Below the pieces are notes generated by a model. It did no database searches. It saw only the letters and a list, made by a program, of their open reading frames with translations, and was not told the origin of the DNA. DNA of 5,118 nt. Origin: Hyphomonas sp. (GTDB lineage Bacteria > Pseudomonadota > Alphaproteobacteria > Caulobacterales > Hyphomonadaceae). Position numbers and translations under genes: made by a program. The stretch's first letter is position 1. Every line of letters starts with the position of its first letter. The stretch is from positions 1-5,118 of the forward strand of contig DNFL01000278.1 in assembly GCA_003486945.1 (NCBI GenBank), given 5' to 3'. Shown one piece after another: positions 1-5,118 of this stretch.

Positions 1-1203
1 ACAAAAGATCCCCCCCTGCTGCGCTTGTCAACCCCCGCGGGGGCCGCGAGCGGCGACCCCCCTGCCCAGGCGAAGCCCTCGCGCTCCACGCGGCCCATCG
101 ATCCCGCCCGGCTCGGGGGCAGCCTGGCCAGCAGCGCCCGCCGCGGCGAGACCGGAGTCCAGGGTTCGCGCACGCTCACGCCCCTCTCGCGCCGCCTCGC
201 CGAACGCGCGCCGGTGAAGCGTCATGCAAAGGCCGCCGGACGCGGCGACGAGTTCTCGGACATGCGCCAGCGCGCAGCGGTCAAGGTGCACTATTTCAAT
301 CATGGCGGCGGGAGCGCGGGCGCCCTGAAGGCGCATACGCGCTATCTTGCCCGCGACGCCGCTGGCCGCGACGAGTTAAGCGAAGGGGCCGGGGCCCCTG
401 CCCTCGAGCCAGTCCTCGGCGCACCGGAAGACGGCGCCCGCGCGCATGCCGATTATCTCGCGAGAGGCGAACGCGACCGGGGTGCCTTCTACGGCCCGGA
501 CGGCGAAGGATTTGACGGAGGAGCCCTCGCCGAAGCCTGGGCCAAGTCAGACAGACGCCACTTCCGGATCATCCTTGCGCCAGAAGAAGGCGAGCGCCTG
601 CGCGACCTGACGGGCTATACACGCCAAGTCATGGCGCAGGCCGAAGCCGAGCTCGGCACGCGCTTCTCCTGGGTCGCGGTCAACCACCACGACACCGGCC
701 ACGCCCATACCCATATCATCCTGCGCGGGCGCCGGGCCAATGGGCAGGACCTGATCCTGCCGCGTGACTTCATCCGGCACCGGCTGCGCGAGATCGCGCG
801 GGATGTGGCAACGAGCTGGCTCGGACAACGCACGCCCGCTCAGGAACGCGAGGCGCTTGAGCGCGAGACAACCCGCCATGCGCCGACGCGCCTCGACATG
901 CTGATCGCCGCGCAGCTGCCGGAAAGCCACGTGATCGAGGTTTGCCGCCTAGAAGCCCAGAACAGCGATCCCCACGTGACCGCTGCCCTCAGGGCCCGGA
1001 CGAAGGAGCTCCGACGCCTCGGGCTTGCCCGGGAGGTCCGGCGGGGCACGCTGCAGTTCGAGCCGGGCTGGCAGGACCGCCTCAAGGCGATGGAGCTGCA
1101 CCTCGATATCCGCAAGCAGCTGATGGCTGAGCGGCAACTGGCGCAGCAGGCGGAGCGGGAACGCCTCGCGCGACGGCTGTCGAGGAGCGGGCTGGAGCGG
1201 TAA
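1..1203 (+). CDS. MOBP/VirD2-like conjugative relaxase, 5' end outside window, short C-terminus
   Basis: A conjugative relaxase nicks the element's transfer origin and pilots the strand into the recipient. Residues here are counted from the TTG at 25. A disordered basic N-terminus (about 1-80) precedes a motif-I-like stretch with AHTRYL (candidate catalytic Tyr107, with a second YLAR at Tyr144). Next come the DRRHFRIILAPE strand (about 177-187) and the metal-binding motif HHDTGHAHTH (221-230), followed by ILRGRRANGQDLILPRD. This order matches relaxases that carry a DUF3363 tail. Residues about 288-365 look like the winged-helix start of that tail, ending in a charged helix and a TAA stop. Family members are usually about 550-700 residues, so the C-terminal half is missing. 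The frame is open to base 1 and TTG 25 has no Shine-Dalgarno sequence, so the start is probably just upstream. An ATG at 262 would still keep the catalytic part. Relaxase identity is firm; activity is not shown. Confidence 0.9.
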   Translation, partial: TKDPPLLRLSTPAGAASGDPPAQAKPSRSTRPIDPARLGGSLASSARRGETGVQGSRTLTPLSRRLAERAPVKRHAKAAGRGDEFSDMRQRAAVKVHYFNHGGGSAGALKAHTRYLARDAAGRDELSEGAGAPALEPVLGAPEDGARAHADYLARGERDRGAFYGPDGEGFDGGALAEAWAKSDRRHFRIILAPEEGERLRDLTGYTRQVMAQAEAELGTRFSWVAVNHHDTGHAHTHIILRGRRANGQDLILPRDFIRHRLREIARDVATSWLGQRTPAQEREALERETTRHAPTRLDMLIAAQLPESHVIEVCRLEAQNSDPHVTAALRARTKELRRLGLAREVRRGTLQFEPGWQDRLKAMELHLDIRKQLMAERQLAQQAERERLARRLSRSGLER

Positions 1204-1225
1204 GCTGTTTTGGGCGTGTCCACAT

Positions 1226-1238
1226 TCATACGGTATGA
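1226..1238. repeat. 13-base perfect palindrome TCATACGGTATGA
   Basis: TCATAC and GTATGA flank a central G with perfect symmetry, 23 bases after the relaxase stop. The size would suit a dimeric regulator site, but there is only one copy in the gap and no promoter was identified nearby, so its role is unknown and chance is possible. Confidence 0.4.
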
Positions 1239-1256
1239 GATGGCCGGTCGCCTGGG

Positions 1257-1281
1257 GCTTCCTTGCCGGAGACTTGGAAGC
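1257..1281. repeat. inverted repeat GCTTCC/GGAAGC
   Basis: GCTTCC at 1257-1262 is complementary to GGAAGC at 1276-1281 with a 13-base loop. There is no T run after it on either strand, so it is not a classical intrinsic terminator. A similar stem-loop can occur at transfer origins next to relaxase genes, but no recognisable nic site is seen here. Confidence 0.35.
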
Positions 1282-1285
1282 GCAT

Positions 1286-1321
1286 TCGTGACGACGCAAG
1301 GATCGTTACTCGATCGTGACG
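1286..1321. repeat. direct repeat TCGTGACG x2 around a small stem
   Basis: TCGTGACG occurs at 1286-1293 and again at 1314-1321, 28 bases apart start to start. Between and into the second copy lies a GATCG/CGATC stem (1301-1305 with 1311-1315). Two further TGAC-containing words follow within 40 bases. This is suggestive of a decayed repeat region, but the units are too short to be certain. Confidence 0.3.
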
Positions 1322-1376
1322 CACTTTGCCTCAAACCGAACAAACAATGACTTTGCAATGACGCGGCGCTGCACTT

Positions 1377-3332
1377 CTAGTCTTCTGGTCTGTTGATGTA
1401 GACCCGACGTCCAGCTTCCAACTCGCGGCGTATTTCCTGAATTTCTTCTGGGGTCCCTATTACAACCCTACCCGCAGGTGACTCAGCTGTAGCCCTGCCA
1501 GTCTGTTTTGATTCGGCAATCCCCCACTTGCGCCGCAGTATCGCCATTTCCTCGTCACTCACGCGTGTTACCTTTCCAACACTTGGTAGTGTGGATGACT
1601 TTATGCTTGGCCCCGAGTTTTTATGGTCGCCACTCTGCTCAAAATCGCTTCCCGGAAGATGGCCGTAATTTACAGATACCACGATACGGTCTGCTGATCC
1701 GTAAGCAGAGGATATTGCATTTGATCTGATATTCGACTTGTACTCATACCTCAGTTCTTCATACCCCTCGCACCAGCCCGAGCCTGGCGAATCTCCGCCA
1801 TGGTGATGTTCGCACGCGCGAACCCAGCTCACCCAGCCATTCCTGATATGATCTTTTCCCTCTCTATACCAGTACGCGGCATGAAGCGCGTTCGAACCCC
1901 ATTCTTTGAGCTGCGTGGGAGCGCGCTCGTAGAAATCGCCAATGCGGAACATGGTTCGGGGATCTAAGCCATAAAAGCTGCTCGTGGCGATGAGCTCCAG
2001 GCCGCGCACGGGATCAGGGACTGCGCCCTCCCCTGTTATGAGGCGGGTAGCATACAATAGCTTTCCGTCTGCGCTGCCGCCAGCAGCGAGCTGGTACTCG
2101 CAGAGGACTGCTTTGGCCGACTGCCCGGTTGCTTCATAAGCGAGGCATACTTCCAGCAGCGTTTCAGGATCAGTTTTATCCGTAACCGGAGAGAGCATGC
2201 GCAACACACAATCATGATCCGGTCCGGCAATTTCCGTATCCTGACCGCAACCAAGGCCGATGTACCGCTTTGCCGTCACGTCGCCTGCCACGGCCTTTTG
2301 AAGGATCTTCGTCCACCCTGCGTCGTCTCTGATGATCGGCTCGTTCAAGTCGATCAGCCGAGTGGCCGCACCAACATGTCCGACAGCACGAGCTTCACGA
2401 TAGCGAAGCTTTGCAACGGTCATGTTCGCCTCCCCAGCCCAGCCCTCTTCATAAGCTTCGGCTTGGCGGTAAAGCGCCTCGCCACTTCCATCATCGGAAA
2501 GCGCCAAAAGCGTGGGGACGAACTTATCACAGGCAAGAACGCTGTATGGGGTTTGATGCTCTGCGCAATGCAAAGCCCAATCCCGCTCAGCGGACTTCAA
2601 GCCGGTGCGCACAGCGGCGTGGAAAAACCCGGATGCGCGCCGCTGGTCGGCGCCGAGAATATTGTCGATTCCGGCACTGTACAAATGACCGGCACCAAGA
2701 GCGACACGTGGGTCGAGCTTGGCATAGACGAATTCACCATCGATTAGTTCAACTTGCCGTTCCCAGTTGCTGGTGAGCGTCTTTACGCGACTCCGAGGGT
2801 CTACTCCCGGCACCAGGCCTTGCGCGACCTTCATCGCGTAGCGGCCAACACCGTTGATGTCGCCGGCTTCTGTCAATCGCCGGTCCCATTCCGCAGAATC
2901 CGACAGACGGCCCATCTGCTCATACGCCAGACTGACTTCAAGCATAGCCTCAGGGTCGCCGGCTTCTGCGATAGGCAGCAAAGCATCGACTTTGCCTTGC
3001 AGCCCGTCCGCCGAGCGAAAGGCGACGAATGCTAGGTCGCGCGAGACTTCTCCGTCTTCGATTTTGAGCTGGACATCCGGCTCCGAGCGAGGCCTTTCAG
3101 AGTCAGCTTGCCGTTCGATATTCGACGTTCCAGACCTTGAAACGACGAAGACCACGACGACGATAACCACGGTCAGTAGACCGACGATTTTGGTGGCGCC
3201 TGGCAAAATCGGCAGATGCCGCTGCGTGGGAATTGAAGGTGCAGTGGGTGGGGCTCGCTCCGGGTAGATGAGCGAAATCTCCCGACTTGACGCCGGCGTT
3301 GTCGAGGGCTGGCCTGGTTCTGATTTTGTCAT
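1377..3332 (-). CDS. single-pass membrane protein with Sel1-like repeats and paired cysteines
   Basis: Unrecognised as a named gene; 651 residues from the ATG at 3332. That start is chosen because it overlaps the stop of the upstream gene as ATGA, with a weak GGAA ahead of it; a TTG at 3383 is less likely. A Pro/Ser-rich N-terminus (1-46) precedes one strongly hydrophobic helix (about 47-65, mostly Ile and Val), too far in for a standard signal peptide. The rest holds about five Sel1-like (TPR-type, alpha-alpha) repeats near 124-171, 207-253, 283-325, 388-433 and 457-505; the clearest is GEALYRQAEAYEEGW onward. Sel1 repeats are known as protein-binding scaffolds. Cys256/Cys268, Cys362/Cys375, Cys396/Cys411 and Cys507/Cys521 are spaced as pairs, reminiscent of disulfide-linked Sel1 repeats of Helicobacter Hcp proteins, so I infer a periplasmic C-terminal part. 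The tail (about 530-651) is polar and unrecognised. It is the last gene of the three-gene unit. Confidence 0.8.
   Translation of the reverse strand: MTKSEPGQPSTTPASSREISLIYPERAPPTAPSIPTQRHLPILPGATKIVGLLTVVIVVVVFVVSRSGTSNIERQADSERPRSEPDVQLKIEDGEVSRDLAFVAFRSADGLQGKVDALLPIAEAGDPEAMLEVSLAYEQMGRLSDSAEWDRRLTEAGDINGVGRYAMKVAQGLVPGVDPRSRVKTLTSNWERQVELIDGEFVYAKLDPRVALGAGHLYSAGIDNILGADQRRASGFFHAAVRTGLKSAERDWALHCAEHQTPYSVLACDKFVPTLLALSDDGSGEALYRQAEAYEEGWAGEANMTVAKLRYREARAVGHVGAATRLIDLNEPIIRDDAGWTKILQKAVAGDVTAKRYIGLGCGQDTEIAGPDHDCVLRMLSPVTDKTDPETLLEVCLAYEATGQSAKAVLCEYQLAAGGSADGKLLYATRLITGEGAVPDPVRGLELIATSSFYGLDPRTMFRIGDFYERAPTQLKEWGSNALHAAYWYREGKDHIRNGWVSWVRACEHHHGGDSPGSGWCEGYEELRYEYKSNIRSNAISSAYGSADRIVVSVNYGHLPGSDFEQSGDHKNSGPSIKSSTLPSVGKVTRVSDEEMAILRRKWGIAESKQTGRATAESPAGRVVIGTPEEIQEIRRELEAGRRVYINRPED
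1761..2201 (-). repeat. second copy of an internal protein duplication
   Basis: This encodes residues about 378-524 of the Sel1-like protein and mirrors the block at 2523-2993. Shared landmarks are DPETLLEVCLAYEATG (388-403), LDPR near 456-459, and Trp503-x3-Cys507 followed by Cys521. The spacing from DPR to Trp is 46 residues here and 45 in the other copy. The relationship is visible in the protein only, which suggests an old duplication. Confidence 0.65.
2523..2993 (-). repeat. first copy of an internal protein duplication
   Basis: This encodes residues about 114-270 of the Sel1-like protein. DPEAMLEVSLAYEQMG (126-141) is identical to the second copy at 11 of 16 positions. LDPR near 206-209, Trp252-x3-Cys256 and Cys268 also have counterparts. 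A separate Sel1-like repeat (encoded at 2358-2486) sits between the two copies. Confidence 0.65.
3329..3332 (-). other. ATGA stop-start overlap
   Basis: On the - strand the TGA ending the proline-rich protein gene shares bases with the ATG of the Sel1-like gene. This arrangement is typical of translational coupling and decides the start of the downstream gene at 3332, although the Shine-Dalgarno sequence is weak. Confidence 0.75.
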
Positions 3333-4048
3333 GGGTGGAGTTTCCGCGCGTGCTTCCAACGCGATGGCATGGGTACGGGACAAGGCCGAACCGGAGCTTG
3401 AGGATGAACGAAGGTGATTTTCGGGCGCGGTTCCAAATACGAAACCGGCGCTGTGCTGGGTTTCTTCGAAATCCTGTGCGGCGTCTCAGTCGGCGATACG
3501 CTGTTGGCGGTGTGAGACGCCGAGGCGCTAGGAATAGACCCTTCCAGCGCCTTCGGCGGTAATGACGTCGTGGTCACCCTTGCATTTGCACCCGGCTTCT
3601 CGCCGGCCGTCAAATCGGCGAACGCGTTAGCGATCGTCGCTGCTAACATGAGGCTCCGGGCAAGGTCAGCTTCGCCCGGCACCTGCGACTTTGGCGTGTG
3701 GTGCGAACCGGCATTCGCGGGGGGGCGTATCTCTTCAAGCGCTGCAATCATCTCTTGCGGCGCCCGCCCCTTGAGCAGTTTCGTCAGCGCATAAAGGCCC
3801 GGTGGCTTCGTTCGGGGGAACGAAACACCGAGGTGGACGCAGGTCTTCTTCGAAACGGACTCCGAAAAAATCCTCAACTTGTTGAGGGCTGACGGGGCGT
3901 CAACTTCGGCAAGCCGGACAGCGACACTTAGCGTGTCTGCCAGCTCTCGATGCCAGCCACTCCGCTTTTGCCGCAACCGGGCGATGGCCTGATTGCAGGT
4001 CTCCAGTGCGGCGGCGAGTTCGCGTCTTGATATTCCAGGATCAACCAT
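3329..4048 (-). CDS. uncharacterised protein with proline-rich basic C-terminal tail
   Basis: Unrecognised; 239 residues from ATG 4048. The start is supported because it lies 8 bases inside the end of the upstream gene and no better one is visible. Residues about 5-108 are mostly predicted helical, with alternating charged and aliphatic positions (for example RRELAAALETCNQAIARL at 8-25 and PQEMIAALEEIRPP at 97-110). A short amphipathic helix lies near 127-146. From about 150 the protein is low-complexity in Ser, Thr and Pro, and residues 195-239 contain 11 prolines and many basic residues. No transmembrane helix or signal peptide is seen. A folded N-terminal domain plus flexible tail, encoded between a possible SPFH protein and a membrane Sel1-like protein, would suit an adaptor, but that is inference. 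The gene contains several short perfect hairpins. Confidence 0.75.
   Translation of the reverse strand: MVDPGISRRELAAALETCNQAIARLRQKRSGWHRELADTLSVAVRLAEVDAPSALNKLRIFSESVSKKTCVHLGVSFPRTKPPGLYALTKLLKGRAPQEMIAALEEIRPPANAGSHHTPKSQVPGEADLARSLMLAATIANAFADLTAGEKPGANARVTTTSLPPKALEGSIPSASASHTANSVSPTETPHRISKKPSTAPVSYLEPRPKITFVHPQAPVRPCPVPMPSRWKHARKLHP
3479..3522. repeat. 10-bp perfect inverted repeat inside the proline-rich gene
   Basis: CGGCGTCTCA at 3479-3488 is complementary to TGAGACGCCG at 3513-3522 with a 24-base loop. It lies in the region encoding the low-complexity Ser/Thr tail, where coding constraint is low. It could fold in mRNA, but a stem of this size with a loose loop is not improbable by chance in 5 kb. 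Confidence 0.4.
3807..3824. repeat. 7-bp hairpin with four-base loop
   Basis: TTCGTTC and GAACGAA flank GGGG (+ strand). A second compact hairpin, CCTCAAC/GTTGAGG, lies at 3872-3887. Both are inside the coding region of the proline-rich protein and lack a following T run on the coding strand, so a terminator role is unlikely. They may be chance. Confidence 0.35.
4041..4048 (-). other. 8-base gene overlap
   Basis: The ATG of the proline-rich protein gene begins 8 bases before the end of the coiled-coil protein gene (ATGGTTGA on the - strand). No strong Shine-Dalgarno sequence precedes it, so translation probably depends on ribosomes finishing the upstream gene. Confidence 0.7.
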
Positions 4049-5118
4049 GGCCTGGACCCGGATTACGCGATCTTACGAACAACTCGGCGATGCCGAACAG
4101 GTCACGCTTCTGCAGGATCTCGTTGATGGCCTCTGCCCTGGCCGCGCGCTGGCCGCTTTCATCCTTCGCCAGTTCGTGCTGAAGCTGCAAAGTCAATGAG
4201 GTGATCTCATCGCTTGACTTCTGAGCGAGGCGCGCGTGGATGGCATTGAGATTTCCCGTCTCGAGCGCAAGAGACAGTGCGGCCATTTCGGCTTCATCAC
4301 GACCGCCCTCACCGAGTGTCGTCAGCATACGGACATAAGCGGCTTGCCGCTCTTGCATGAGCTTAATGCGCTCACGTTCTTCATTGCGTTCGAACTGTGC
4401 CTCAATGGCCTCGATCTGAATCTTCGTGCCGACGCGGCGGATCGACGTTCCATCTTTGAAGCCGTTGAAGCCTTCTTCAATCAACAGCGTTTGCCCCTCA
4501 GCCTGAGCCGACAGGATCCGCTGCTTTGATGCAATAACGTTACTGCGATCAAGGGCTGCAAGTGTCTCGGTCTGTTCAAGGCTTGCGCGCGCTTCCTTTT
4601 CGCGATGGTCGGCTTCAGCTTGCAAGAGGCGAGCGGTTGTCTCCAAGTCACGCTGCAGGCGCACAATAGTGTTGTGTTCTTCCAGCAGCGGGAGGCGGCT
4701 GGTACCTACCCCGGTGTCGTGGACGATATCGTCGATGACTGCCGGAAGAATGCAGTGATCGAGGTACAAATTGTTCAAATAGTAGGGAAAATCAGGGGTG
4801 GCCAAGCATTCGGCTGCAACGCCTTGTTTCAGAGCTTCGGCGAACAGGGCCGTGTCGGTCGCAATCTTCTGACACGTAAAGGTACGCGTTACAGATTTCA
4901 CGGCCTTGTCAAAAACCGTTTGAATCGTAGTTCCAAGGCTGCCGTTGAGGCGAACCACCGTTGTCAAGTCCGGCACGTTGAAACGTGCCTCGAGCGTAAC
5001 GACAAACGTCAACGGGATCGATGCGCCCTCTTTCGTTTTTGCGTCTTTGACCCCAACACCGAAATGAGGGAACAAGGAAACGAAACCCGCTGGCGGAAAT
5101 TCGTCGGTGGTGAGCGAC
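4041..5118 (-). CDS. putative SPFH/band-7-like coiled-coil protein, 5' end outside window
   Basis: The frame runs open to the right edge; a TTG at 5075 is the first possible start inside the window, but sense codons continue upstream (SLTTDEFPPAGF), so the N-terminus is missing. Residues here are counted from that TTG. Segment 18-115 shows a beta strand (IPLTFVVTLEARFNV), an amphipathic helix region (about 45-90) and a closing strand (NNLYLDHCILP), in the order found in band-7/SPFH domains. This is a pattern match by eye and only moderately sure. Residues about 130-255 form a highly charged Glu/Arg/Gln-rich coiled coil, as follows SPFH domains in flotillin- and HflK-like proteins, interrupted by a glycine-containing stretch near 200-216. 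A second helical stretch runs 262-335 before a short Pro/Gly tail. Such proteins oligomerise as membrane scaffolds; if the match holds, a membrane anchor would lie in the missing N-terminus. It is the first visible gene of the - strand unit, and further genes may precede it. Confidence 0.75.
   Translation of the reverse strand, partial: SLTTDEFPPAGFVSLFPHFGVGVKDAKTKEGASIPLTFVVTLEARFNVPDLTTVVRLNGSLGTTIQTVFDKAVKSVTRTFTCQKIATDTALFAEALKQGVAAECLATPDFPYYLNNLYLDHCILPAVIDDIVHDTGVGTSRLPLLEEHNTIVRLQRDLETTARLLQAEADHREKEARASLEQTETLAALDRSNVIASKQRILSAQAEGQTLLIEEGFNGFKDGTSIRRVGTKIQIEAIEAQFERNEERERIKLMQERQAAYVRMLTTLGEGGRDEAEMAALSLALETGNLNAIHARLAQKSSDEITSLTLQLQHELAKDESGQRAARAEAINEILQKRDLFGIAELFVRSRNPGPGHG

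Larger units (their letters stand above)
1204..1376. other. convergent intergenic gap with short repeats
   Basis: This gap of 173 bases separates the stop codons of the relaxase (+) and the Sel1-like gene (-). It holds a 13-base palindrome, a 6-bp stem, a small 5-bp stem and an 8-base direct repeat, but no GC-rich stem followed by a T run on either strand. I see no convincing gene. It may contain a weak bidirectional terminator or a decayed junction between two modules; neither can be shown. Confidence 0.6.

Noticed and set aside
754..760. ATCCTGC resembling the IncP-type nic core
   Set aside because: It lies in conserved relaxase codons (LILP) without the adjoining inverted repeat, so it is coincidental.
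28..930. Open frames on the - strand opposite the relaxase
   Set aside because: They are products of high GC; the + strand carries the recognisable catalytic motifs.
1204..1350. Open frame of 48 codons continuing in phase after the relaxase TAA
   Set aside because: It does not resemble the missing relaxase tail and has no start with a ribosome site; short open frames are common here.
2214..2747. Long + strand open frame inside the Sel1-like gene
   Set aside because: Its composition is not protein-like, and it lies opposite a gene with clear repeats and coupling; it is a shadow frame.
1..5118. CRISPR array, tRNA, rRNA, insertion sequence ends
   Set aside because: I saw no regularly spaced repeats, cloverleaf, rRNA segments, transposase motifs or terminal inverted repeats.

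Overview
The window looks alphaproteobacterial and comes from an integrative or conjugative element or a plasmid. The basis is a GC-rich MOBP-type relaxase gene whose sequence resembles the DUF3363-associated relaxases common in Sphingomonadales and Rhizobiales elements. The assignment to organism is inference; no rRNA or housekeeping gene is present.

Layout: (1) Positions 1-1203, + strand: a relaxase gene whose reading frame is open to the left edge, so its true start probably lies just outside. It has the HxDxxxxHxHxH metal-binding motif and a winged-helix-like tail, but stops well short of the usual length of DUF3363-type relaxases. (2) Positions 1204-1376: a convergent intergenic gap with several short palindromes and repeats and no strong terminator. 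(3) Positions 1377-5118, - strand: three tightly packed genes read right to left. The first, open to the right edge, encodes a protein with a band-7/SPFH-like segment followed by a long charged coiled coil. The second encodes an unrecognised 239-residue protein with a proline-rich basic tail. The third encodes a single-pass membrane protein with five Sel1-like repeats, arranged as a duplicated two-repeat module with paired cysteines. The junctions are an 8-base overlap and a 4-base ATGA overlap, which argue for one translationally coupled transcription unit.

The three-gene unit is the part most likely to be undescribed. I infer a membrane-associated assembly: a possible SPFH scaffold with a coiled coil, a small adaptor, and an anchored Sel1-repeat protein whose cysteine pairs suggest a periplasmic face. 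Its base composition is clearly lower in GC than the relaxase side in the lines I counted, which fits accessory cargo next to transfer genes. No function (defence, conjugation accessory, stress) can be assigned from sequence alone. The promoter of the unit would lie right of the window.
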